Shown one piece after another: positions 46,859 through 57,007 of a stretch of 64,000 nt of DNA. Position numbers and translations under genes: made by a program. The DNA comes from Codonopsis lanceolata (lineage: Eukaryota > Streptophyta > Magnoliopsida > Asterales > Campanulaceae). Location: assembly GCA_013146195.2 (NCBI GenBank), contig CM028379.1, forward strand, positions 90,625,401 to 90,689,400. Direction: 5' to 3'. A model generated the notes under the pieces. That model was given only the letters and a program-made list of their open reading frames with translations, was not told the DNA's origin and did no database searches. The stretch's first letter is position 1; every line of letters begins with the position of its first letter.

Positions 46859-47043
46859 CTCTCTTCATTCTGGACAAAGAGTCTACTATTTTATTTTAGA
46901 TGTTTCACGTAAATAATCCATTTTAAAAAATTAAGGCATAAAGTGTCATTTTATTACTAATGAATTACTAAAAATATCGTTTTCTTTTAAAAAAAAATTT
47001 GACTTTCAAACAAGGACTTTTCGCTCGAAACTGCCGGAGGGAG
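46859..47043. mobile_element. Stowaway-like MITE with TA duplication
   Basis: CTCTCTTCATTCTGGACAAAG at the left and the complement of CTCGAAACTGCCGGAGGGAG at the right, flanked by TA (46857-46858, 47044-47045). 185 bp. The core TTTTATTACTAATGAATTAC is shared with the copies at 23610 and 55091. Confidence 0.8.
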
Positions 47044-47232
47044 TATACGATTTGCCCATAAGATTTTCAACTACATATGTCATGTAGTTGAAAACTGAGA
47101 CATGATTCTGAGAGAGAGAGAGTTGAGAACCTATTACTTACATGCCTTAGAATTTTTAAGATTGCCAAAAAGTTTCTATTTAAGCAAATCGTAAACATCA
47201 TTCAAAGTCCCTACCTTGAGGAAGATCGAGAT

Positions 47233-47780
47233 ATGGCAAAGGTAATGTTTCATCTTCCATCTCCATGAGGTTTGGTAAAGCTTTATCAAATTCTTTATCT
47301 TTAGATGCTAAAATACATCGTTTTTGTGACTATGCAAATAATCTCCATTGCATGCTACACTGCAGAAAATCGAAGTGAAAATCTGTATCTATCTACAGGA
47401 TTCGACTAAGCATATAGCAAATAAATTTTCACCACGCACGCTGCCATAACTCGTGTTGATTTGAATTCTTCCAATGCTTTTGATTGAACTGTGATGGGAT
47501 ATTTTTTTTCATTGCTTTGGTGATTTCAATTCTTCAGCGATTTTGAAACTTGTTTTACTGCTTCTTCCATGGTAAAACAATAAATGAGTTTCTGGTGTTT
47601 TATTGCATGATGAACAAGAATGATCAAGTGACAGTGGATATAGAGAGGGTAATGTTAACAGAAATCACGAATGTGGATCCAACGCTGGTGATAAGTCGGG
47701 TGAGGAAGCTAGGCATGGTAGCAGAGATCATAAGCATGGGATTGCCTAGGAGACCCGAGCCCCACAACCCGGAGCCTTAG
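47233..47780 (+). pseudogene. Remnant heavy-metal-associated (HMA/HIPP-like) domain gene
   Basis: Three exon-like pieces. First, ATG GCA AAG at 47233-47241 followed by donor GTAATG. Second, 47366-47449 after acceptor CACTGCAG, in phase, reading KIEVKICIYLQDSTKH, which fits beta strand 1 of plant HMA-domain proteins. Third, a segment ending at 47780 reading DQVTVDIERV...VDPTLVISRVRKLGMVAEIISMG and a proline-rich end, which fits beta 2/alpha B/beta 3 (compare VDPVxxVSKLRKLxxxEIxSVGP in the family). Piece two ends in a stop at 47447-47449 and the helix A segment with the CxxC site is not visible. Such proteins bind metals in the cytosol or nucleus; this one is probably broken, unless an alternative exon joins the pieces. 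Confidence 0.55.
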
Positions 47781-47789
47781 TTGCAGCAG

Positions 47790-48490
47790 TTATGAAACTG
47801 CAACCTGCAACTTTCTCTGATAGAAAGTGTGACATATTCACATTAGCTTTTGTTTCTCTAATGCATTTCAACTCATTCTGTTTCTTCTCTACCAAGTGAT
47901 GCTACTTAAATATAATTCATGTCAATGTTTTACAATGTTTTTCTTGATTCTTCTTCTTCTGCTGGCTGCATGTCTCAACATGGGCCATAAGTACTTTAAA
48001 CATTAGCAAGAGCTGAATATTGTGGACTGGGGGTTTCGACTTTGAACCATTATCACGACTTCCTTTGAGCAAGCAATCAACTAAACCCGAATGGACTTGA
48101 CATTTCCCTTGCTATACATAAATTTCAATTATTATGAACTTCACCAGTACCTAACTCATTTTGAGTTCCAAAAGCCATCATATGTTGACAAAATATATAG
48201 CAGCAATCATTTACTCAACAACAATACGCTTATAAAGACCACACCAGCACGGATAAATTCAAATATTAGCGGAATATGTGGAAGAATTAATGAACATTTG
48301 CCATTAAATCAAAGGTTGCAAAGGACAATCACAGACTTTCTGACCAGACCATGCAGCAAACTATCCTATAACTCTCTGACAAGTCTTGTTCTACATAATC
48401 TCTACTTCGGCTGATTAGATACAGCTTAAGGCTTATTCTGTTTCTTTGAAAGAGCACAAACATTTCACTTCATAGCTACTTCCATACTCC
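47790..48490. other. Stretch between the HMA remnant and the NUP98-like gene
   Basis: No supported gene. The plus-strand frame at 48091-48414 has no recognisable motif. On the minus strand this stretch would be the 3-prime UTR and terminator region of the NUP98-like gene. Confidence 0.4.
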
Positions 48491-48496
48491 AACAGC

Positions 48497-51400
48497 TTAG
48501 TCCCGCCCAATTATGAGTAAGATGAAGAGTAGATTGAAGATACACGACAACACCAAACAAAACGAAAGGCATTTGTTTCTTTCCACTGCTCTCTGAGAAG
48601 GATCATACCAGAGGAAAAAGCCACAACGTCCTGACTGCAAGAGAAAAACAAAAAGTAGAATAAATAATAACAAAAAAGTAAAATAAAATTATTTATACAT
48701 CTAGTCATTCTAGATTTCTAGTAAATTAAGAATCACAATAAGAAAAATAAACAGCATAGTCAAAATTCCATATCCTACCGTTGCAAATGATCCAGAACCA
48801 TCAGTCGACATCTTAGGTATAGGAGGGAGTGACCCAAAAGGATTTACACCTAATGACGGCTGCCAAGCTGCAGTTGTCTGAGAGTCAAACCTGGAATATG
48901 ACATGCAATCAATTTATAAAAAAGAAGAAAAGACAAAAAACTTGAACAGCACGTGAAGAGAATATAGGATTTGGAGTTGGAAAAATAGGAAGTCAGAGAA
49001 GAAGCAGACCCTTTAGCAATATTATTCTGACCACCAGCTTCTGTAACTGCAACACTCCGAATGTTATTCTGAGGTGAACGTGCGCGGGGTGACCACAATG
49101 ATGGTTGATTGTTAGTGCAGTTCAAGCAAGGGCTAATTCCTGAAGGTGAAATCGAAGTGGAGATGGATGGAGATGATGCAAATAAAAAAGGCTCTGATAC
49201 TGTTATGGTTGTAGAAGGTGCGTATACGGAAGTTGTCGAGGGAGAGCTTGCAAAAAATGATCCACCAATGGGAGGTGACGGAGAGGTCGCAAAGGAGAAA
49301 GGATTCACTGATAAAGCAGGTGAGTTAGAGGGTTGGAATAATGAAAAAGAACTAATGGGACCAAATGGAGGGGCAGGCAGTGTGACTGATGTAGATGGCG
49401 TGCATGATGAAGTTGGTAAGGAGTTAGTGAAAGGCGATGAGCTGAAGACAGAAAAACCGGAGGCTGTAGGAGGGGCTATGGAAGAAAAGGGATTCCTTGG
49501 TGTACGTGCATCAACAGAAAGAGTAAACAGAGAGGATGTTAAATCCAAAGGGATCCTGGAAGAAGAAGGAATCCCATATATAGGTGAATTTGAAGAACCA
49601 TTAAGAAGAGGGGTGGCAAAACCCGATGAACTAGGATGGGAGTATAGTGATAAACCATTAGGTCCAGATACAAGGGTTGGTTGTATAACTGATGTAGAAG
49701 CTGATAAATGTGTTGAAAAGTTGCTAAAGGGGTTGGAAGTTGAAGTATTAGAGGGAGTCACAGATGCTGATGAAGCATTAAAAGCAATCGACTTTGTTTT
49801 GGAGTCGTGCCAGACAAATCCACCTGCAAAAAGAGAGATAGAGAGAGAAAGAAAGCGTTGGTTTGCGATAGAGTTCAACTGAAGCAAATGGCATACATAC
49901 ATAAAGCAAGTCATGCATTCATACCTTTATCACCAAACTGATAGTCCTCAAATCTCAATTCTTCATGGCTTTTATCTTTGTAAACAGGCATTGCAGAAAT
50001 GGACTCCAATTTTATCAGTTGATTTGCAGTAGGATCTACCCCCTCAGCTATTTTGTAAGTTGCTACTCTACTTCCTCTGTTTTGGCTACCAAATGTCGGT
50101 GTTGGGACCTGAGATCCTGCAAAATCAGAAACAGCCGGATTGAGATTGGACATCAAAACAAAAACAAAGACATGTGGATGAAAAACTCAATGCTTTAGAT
50201 TGGATATACAATTCCGATTGAGATTTTCTGTTGACAGTTCAAAACATCTACCAGTAAAAAAGAAGAGAAAATATTTAGAGGTAACTATGCTTACCAAATA
50301 AAGATTTAGTAGTCCCAAGTGAGTTGCTCCCACCAAAAGTTGTGAAGGAACTGAAGCCAACTCCTGTAGTTCTTGATGCACCAAAGGCCGGCTTTGGCTT
50401 CTGCCTCATATCTGAAGATCCCAAGCAAAAGTCAACAAAGGAACTTTAATTGTTATGAAGTCAAAAAAGTCTGCCATAGAACGATGGCTTTATATAAAAA
50501 CTAACCAAAGAAATTTGATTAGATAAATGAAACGACACCTACTTCAACAATGACTTTATAAACTAATGATAAATAACTAACATAATTCTGGTAAGTGAAC
50601 TTCTGCAATTGAAATATTGAAGCTAATATGCAAGCTAACCATAACTGTGATCTTTTACAATTTTACAAATTTTATTTTCAATTATCATTTGTTCAAAAAA
50701 ACCATAAAAAGGAAGTAAGCATTCTCTTTAAGTACTAAATGATAAATATACTTGACCACTTTGTTCAAAACTAGTAGCTTCAAACAACAATTGAGCTTCT
50801 ACAAGTTGTAATTGTAATTCATGATATTCAAACATGCACTTCCTCACCCTGAGATGATCAGTTCAAATTTACAAAAGAATAATGCTAGAGCCACCAAATG
50901 AGTACCAAATTTTGTACACAAAATGGCATCTCATGTGTCATCTTGTTGGCTTCACTTTTTAACCCAAAATGGAGTCCACAAGATGCACAATAAGAGGACA
51001 CCTAAGACGCTACGTCGATTTGAGCACAGAATTTGGTGGCGCTAGCATTAGTATTTACAAAATCACGCTCTGTAGGATTTGAACCTACGGCACTGGGTTA
51101 TGAAAACCCATGTTCTTCCAATCTGAACTAAGAGCGATTTACAATCACAGCCACACGGTTTTATTTTCCTACACTAATCACAACTTTGCATGCATTTAAA
51201 ATCGTAATATGATCATGATAATGCATAGAACTGATGTCAATTGCTTACTTTTCACTCACTGCATAAACAAGAAAAATAAGTGGAGACCCAAACCCATGAC
51301 ATTGGTACGCAGGAAAAGGTGCTAACAAGCCACAGTCCACCACTTTCAATAGGTCAGGATTCCATGTTCTCTGCACTATGCTTCAAGATGTGCAATCCCA

Positions 51401-54400
51401 AGCCTCTTTCTTATCTCCACCAAGTAAAAAACTTGGGTAGTACATGATTTTAATGCATAAACTTTAATGTAGGTGAAAGAATATTACGCCAATGCATTAG
51501 TTAAATCACAATTCCTTCTTTGTCAATAGTCAGGGAAAAAGAAACCATAATATATAAATTGAAGTGACGGCGGGATTGCTGTACGCAGGCTTGAACTCAT
51601 GTAAAATTCCAAGTGGTTTGATGTAGAAACTATGCCTTAATCAAACTAAATAAAAAAACAGAAGGTGAACGATTTGGAAAGTAACTAATAAGGATAGGGA
51701 ATTGAAGTCGCAAAAAAGTAAATTATAATAAATTAATGTACTAACCACCAAAATTTGATGAAGGGAATCCAGGAGCCAGGGGTGAAGTAAAACCAAAATC
51801 AGTGTTCGAACCCCAAAAATCAGTAGCTGATGATGAAGCATCAACTGTTTTTGTGGATGGAAAAGGTGAAACGGTTGCCCCAACCACGCCGCTTGTAGTT
51901 CCACTCAAATTTGACGTCCCAAATGGTGACGCAATATTAGTTGCCAAGCCAAATGGCTTGGGGAACAACGAATTACCAGATGAATTCCCAGAAGCTGTCA
52001 TGACCAAAAAATGAGAGAAATTTCACAATGTCACCAAGGAATTATTACTATAGAAGTGATACACAACAAAACATGAATAGGAAAAGGAAATTGTGGGTAA
52101 AGACCCCAAAAGCATAATAATATCAAATGAAACCTAAAAAACAGCTATCAAACAAAGGGAATCAGCAGAAAGCAATTCACTTGTTCAGTTTTTCATGACT
52201 GATACCACTATCATAAAAATAGTCATAAAAAAATGAAGCTTAAATTAATTTGAGAAAAAAAAAACAGGAATAAAGAATTATCACTCAGAGTTTTTAAATT
52301 ATGATACGTTCCGTGTATCTATCGTGTATAGGATACACAATGTATAAAGAAATGCACAAAATCTTGAGATATTCCATCTTAATTTCTGAAATATGTATTT
52401 GGGAAGAAGAAACTATAAATCTATAAGTAGATATAAGAGTATTCATTAACTTTTTGACCAAGCTATAATAATTAGAACCATAATTTTGGAAATTAAGACT
52501 AAAAAATTGTGTTTTCACCGATTTACAATAAAATATTATTCAATATATTACTCTTTATATTCCAAATTTGTAAGAAGAAATGACTTTTTAAATATTATTA
52601 TATAGTTTTATTTGTGTAACTACTTATAAAACAACAATGTATTGCTAGATACACTATTTTATTGTACTTTACGCTACGTCGATACCGTATCGTAAGATAC
52701 TAATGTATTCATGATCATATTTAGGAAAGCATCCCAGCCTTTTCTGATAGATTCCACCACGCCAACCCCTTACCCCTTTCCTTCTCCATAGTTCCCTTCA
52801 GCAATATTTTTTCCAGGGGGCTTCAATCTATTTCAAAAGAATTACAGAGTTAAAGGCACAGCTTTATGAACCCCAAATACCTTTCCTTAATGTTGCATCA
52901 TTTATTCAATTTTAAAAGCTATCTTTCCAATTGAAAATCCCTTCAAAGGGAAATCAAGATCAAAGACCAGTCTCAGGAAAGGCACAGGCATTTTGATAGA
53001 TGGAATGATTAAGTATAGAGTTTGTAACTCATGATTAAGCATAAAGTTTGCAACTCACGATCAAGCAAAAGTGTTTTGTGCATTACTTATGATAATGGAA
53101 TAACTCATATCAAAAAGTTCTGCAGCTCAAATACTAGCAGACAAACTCCATTTGAAGTTTTATTATCTTTGTAGAAGTTATATTAGCATTTGTACTTTGT
53201 ATTTAACTAGTGATCATAATTGAAAACCAGTTGTTTTTCTTCCCTTCAAGACTCTGGATTTAAGTGGCTAATACAATACCAAGAGTCCCTTTCTGCCCCC
53301 AAACACCATCTAAAAAATGACCTAACCCACTGATGTTGGTGAGCTCTTTAGTCCAATTTCAAAACTCCAGCAATTTATGTGTTTACTAAATCCTATCCTC
53401 CGCTTAGCTTAATTCATCTATCATGTTCCTCTGTTGCTTCTGCATTCTTTGTTTTTTTCGGCCTTTCCTCCATAGGACTTGACCCAAACCAGATAAAACA
53501 AGAAACATACCCGTTTTAAACTTTTAATCTTATTCAAACTTAGAGTTTCAGGAGCGGACCATTGCAGTCTCATTTGATTTGTCCATTTCCATGGTTTTGC
53601 TGTCTGTTGGTTTTAGTTAATAACAGCACCTAGCCCAGAAGATAACCTATTTTCCTAACTCACGTGACTTTGAATAATTCGATATTTTTTACAGTAAATA
53701 ATACTGTATTCAAACTTTTTTCATTCAAGAAAATATCATTTAAATTATAAATTAATTTTGAAAACAATGTGTTTTTTAACTGTAACATTATGAAGGAAAA
53801 AAAACAAAATACTAGTCTGCTCTCGATTCTATTTTATTTTTTTTTATTTTTGGATACATTCATGACAAGCCAAAAGGGCCTACACACAGTGAACTCATCT
53901 AGGTTAGGCAAATCCCTCCACGATCATCTCTAATTTTTTATGTCACATCTTCTGGCACACTACCAAAGTATATAATCCTACTCGGTTATTGTAAAGATTT
54001 ATTCACTAAATACTGGGCACAATGATCAGCTTTCTGTATGTGTGAATCATCTTGCAACGATCTTTAGTTCGAAACTTTTTCTGTTTTGATCAAATTTCAT
54101 CACTTGAAAACGTGAATCGCTTTAAATTAAAGACGAGAACTCAGCTCACCGAATTCGACAAGAAACTGATCAATCTCGGAACTGGACTTAATTGGATCAT
54201 TTCCCAACTAAAAAACACAGAATAGAAAACCGAGAAAACAAATCTCTAGTCAGTAGTCACAATAAGACCTAAAAAAAATTCCTCAAACTGGTATTAGACC
54301 CGTCATATGATTCAAATAAACCAACCAACCCATCTGACTCCGTTAAAAGCACCCAAAGACCTCAAATTCCATAAAAATAACCCTCTTAGGCTCTTACAAG

Positions 54401-54621
54401 TTACAATAAACGAAAAACCAAACAATGAAACGATCCATGGGTGGGTTTGAAATTGAATACATTGAACTACAAATTTCAAATTCTACGAAATTCACCTAGT
54501 GTTCACTTAGAATAAAAGAATTAGTAAATCAAATCTGCAATTGTGTTAGTGGAGATGGGAATTATAACGACTTACAAGTAGTCGTCGAACTCGAATTCAA
54601 ACCCGAACCCGAACCAAACAT
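48497..54621 (-). CDS. NUP98-like nucleoporin, C-terminally truncated, seven exons
   Basis: Exons (minus): 54621-54576, 51994-51746, 50411-50295, 50116-49925, 49823-49010, 48890-48779, 48634-48497. All introns are GT-AG, all phases agree, and there is no internal stop: 555 residues. Start MFGSGSGLNSSS is typical of FG nucleoporins. Residues about 15-140 have sparse FG (PFG, NFG, AFG, LFG). Exon 4 holds GSRVATY...LESISAMPVYKDKSHEE then LRFEDYQ, the GLEBS-type segment of plant NUP98 (family has RWEDYQ; here W is F). Exon 5 (about 271 residues) is S/T/P-rich with FS/FA in place of FG. Exon 6 has GVNPFGSLPPIPKMS, conserved in NUP98 just before the C-terminal region. The autoproteolytic domain is absent; exon 7 encodes CGFFLWYDP and then a hydrophobic CLSFCLVLSCIFNLLFILLI end. 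NUP98 normally acts in the nuclear pore in mRNA export. The exon 6-7 join is inferred; see findings. Confidence 0.75.
51064..51137 (-). tRNA. Plastid-type tRNA-Trp copy with UCA anticodon (probably pseudogene)
   Basis: 74 bases fold as a cloverleaf. The acceptor stem is TCGCTCT/AGAGCGT (first pair T-T, otherwise perfect), the D arm contains TTAGTTCAGATTGG, the anticodon stem TGGGT/ACCCA is perfect, the loop is TTTCATA, and the T arm is GTAGG-TTCAAAT-CCTAC. The acceptor and T arms and the D arm match plastid trnW as I know it. In plastid trnW the loop is CTCCAAA (anticodon CCA); here positions 34-36 are TCA, which would pair with UGA. It lies in intron 2 of the NUP98-like gene, same strand. 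Most likely a decayed organelle-derived insertion; the CCA end is not encoded. Confidence 0.75.
51138..54575 (-). other. Introns 1 and 2 of the NUP98-like gene: no further genes
   Basis: Intron 1 spans 54575-51995 and intron 2 spans 51745-50412; exon 2 lies between. AT-rich throughout. 52300-52700 begins TATGATACGTTCCGTGTATC and ends with a GTATCGTAAGATAC segment, weakly inverted, which may be a decayed MITE. Nothing else is recognised. Confidence 0.45.
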
Positions 54622-54703
54622 CTTCGAATCTTAGGATCGAACCCAGTCAAAGAAAATCAATCAAAAGACAAACAGTATATACTTTTCGCGGTAGAGAGAA
54701 ATC

Positions 54704-54708
<5 letters not shown>

Positions 54709-54745
<37 letters not shown>
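54709..54745. repeat. (AT)n microsatellite upstream of the NUP98-like start codon
   Basis: About 37 bases of alternating A and T, 90 bases before the ATG, in the probable 5-prime UTR or core promoter. Length is likely to vary between individuals. Confidence 0.95.
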
Positions 54746-54748
<3 letters not shown>

Positions 54749-55090
54749 ACTTTAGGGTTCCAATTTGAGACAGAGTAGCTTAGGCTGAAAGCAGTTATCC
54801 GTTAAAACCGCTGATCTCACCGAGTAGCTTACCGTTAACGCTGGATTTTTAATTTTTAATTTTTAATTTTTTGCGCGGTTTATTTGAATTTCCTATTATT
54901 GTCCTCAGCGTCTTTACTTTTTGATTACATGTTCCCTCTATTTTCCTCCATATTTCCCACTAACACCCTATTGTTGTGTACTTGGAAACTTTTGCTATGC
55001 TCAAATGAGCAAAATGCAAGATTGTCCCTATTGTTAGGTTGAATTCCAAATGTTTGGCCACATCTCACTGCTTTATGTTAGAATTCGTTA

Positions 55091-55185
55091 TACTCCCTTT
55101 GTTATGGGTAAAGTCCACATTTGAAAGTCAAAACTTTTTTAAAAGATGACACTTTTATTAGCTCATTAGTAATAAAATAAGTTTA
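55091..55185 (+). mobile_element. Truncated Stowaway-like MITE
   Basis: TACTCCCTTTGTTATGGGTAAAG, then AAAAGATGACACTTTTATTAGCTCATTAGTAATAAAA, matches the family at 23610 and 46859. The other end is missing. Confidence 0.6.
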
Positions 55186-55194
55186 TTTGCTAGT

Positions 55195-56067
55195 ATGGGA
55201 GAGGACACACGGGGTAGGACTGTTTTAACACAAGAGGAAAATCCTATACAAGTTGTTGAGGACAAGGCTGGGAAGCTCGACACAAAAACATGAGTTTTGA
55301 ACACCACAATTCAGAATTTTAGGGATGAAAGTTTTAGATTAAAACCCAATCAACTTGTGTTACAATCCGATGGTGAAGCTATGAAGTGACTGAAGTTCCT
55401 ACACTCTTTTACATTGTTTATGAAACATAAAGGAGAAGCGGTTGAAGAACTAAGTGGAACGAATAATTTGACAAGGGGGTATTTGAATTTGGCAATGACA
55501 AATGCCAAGTTTTTAGGGTTCAAGATAGATAGCATGGGGAGATTGCAAGGGAAAGTCGATTTTTGGGAATTTCTTGTGGGAAGAAACTGAGCGAATCAAA
55601 CAAGTCTAGCCATGTACTACAAAAGACTCAAAGAAGTTGTTACTAGGTGGTGCCCGTGGGAGATGTGGTTTCATAAATGTGTATGCTCCTTGTTTGGTAC
55701 TAAGCAAGTCCAAGAATTGAGGCCAATTGGCCCAATTCTTCTCCACGAGGGGGAGTTTGATGCGTGTGCATGGAGGAATTATTCAAGGTTGGGGGAAAAA
55801 CAAAATGGCTATGTCATATTTGATGTGATCCTAGCAATCCCAAGCTCATGTCAAAGTCAAGAGTTGATAAAGCATGAAGAGTTCGTGATTGCTCAAACGT
55901 TCAATTGTTAATGAGAGCAGATGAAGGTAGAGTATGCTTGGAAAATTCAAGAGTTCTACAACAATTTGATTAAGGCTTCATTGGTGATTCGGGTTATTTT
56001 ATTGCCTACTCTTCAAGTGTCAAGAGATGGGTTAAAAATGATTCTACATTGGAAGCAAGAGCCTTAG
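55195..56067 (+). pseudogene. Unrecognised ORF interrupted by three in-frame TGA codons
   Basis: A single frame is open from ATG at 55195 to TAA at 55909 apart from TGA at 55291, 55387 and 55588. After TAA-TGA it reopens until TAG at 56065. The reading is protein-like: LKFLHSFTLFMKHKGEAVEE, LTRGYLNLAMTNAKFLGFKI, then the longest uninterrupted part (55612-55911) with WCPWEMWFHKCVCSLFGTKQ. I do not recognise the family. All substitutions needed are single-base, and CGA to TGA decay would explain each stop. Confidence 0.45.
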
Positions 56068-56298
56068 AATGCAAAAAGAGAGGTCTTAAAGCATCAAGAA
56101 ACATCCATCAAAAGTGTACGAGGCATGGAGTGCAACGGAGGTCTTAAATGACAATATTTGGAAGGAAAAGTCTTTAAAAGTTAGCCCATAAGTTCAAGGA
56201 TGACTTGGGAAGTTTTAACACTTAATGGAAGACTTTAAGGGCCAAAATGCAACTTTAAAAATATTGGCTTTCACAAAAAACGGGATTGTTACCTTTTT

Positions 56299-56806
56299 GG
56301 GTCGCGCTATTCCGACCCTCGATTACTCCAAATTGGCCCCCCAAAAAATCTCAAAAGTGTAAAGTCTCTATTTTGCCCTTTCAATTAACCCCTAAAAATT
56401 TTCAAAATGTTCAGACTACATTGGCCGAACAACACTGTATTGTTTGGATAGATCATGTCGAACAACACTGTGTTGTTCGACCAAGTTGGTTCGAACATTT
56501 TGGAAATATTTTTAAAAACAAATTAACTTAATGTTGTTCGGCATGCTTTAGTCAAACAACACAGTGGTGTTGGGCCAAATAGGTCTGAACATTTTGAAAA
56601 TATTTTTAAAAAAAATTAAACTTAGTATTGTTCGGCATGCTCTAGCCGAACAAAACAGTTTTGTTCGATATGCTCTTACCGAACAATTGAGGGTAGAGGG
56701 CGATGAAGGAGGGTAAACTTATAAGGAGAGGAAAATATGAAAAATGACTTTTGGGAATTTTTGGGGGATCAACTTGGAGAAATTGGGGGGCCGAATAGCG
56801 GCACCC
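56299..56806. mobile_element. Mutator-type MITE with 9-bp duplication TACCTTTTT
   Basis: GGGTCGCGCTATTCCGACCC at the left is matched by the complement of GGGGGGCCGAATAGCGGCACCC at the right. The similarity extends about 50 bp (CCAAATTGGCCCCCCAAAAA against TTTTTGGGGGATCAACTTGG). TACCTTTTT flanks both sides (56290-56298, 56807-56815). Four internal units contain GCCGAACAACACAGT-like palindromes. 508 bp, non-coding. Confidence 0.9.
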
Positions 56807-57007
56807 TACCTTTTTTTCCTTATTTGTTTGGGAAAATTATCTTTATGACCATCGTACTATTCTCAGTTTACCGATTTGACCAACCAACTTATAGCATCCC
56901 AAATATGACAATGTACTTTCCAATTGGGTGCGATATGGTCCCTGTCGTTAACGGACCATCAAATTTTGTAATAAAATTGTTAATGTGGACTAACTGTGAG
57001 ATTTTAT

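Noticed and set aside
47866..48414. Plus-strand frame 48091-48414 as a gene
   Set aside because: No motif, no clear promoter, AT-rich; more likely 3-prime flank of the NUP98-like gene on the other strand.
49109..49882. 257-codon plus-strand frame
   Set aside because: It is the antisense of NUP98-like exon 5; its acidic G/E/V/D-rich composition mirrors the S/T/P-rich sense coding. No splice or promoter support.
51064..55911. A functional link between the UCA-anticodon tRNA and the TGA-interrupted ORF
   Set aside because: A nuclear copy of an organellar tRNA without evident pol III context is unlikely to be charged and used; CGA-to-TGA decay explains the stops more simply.
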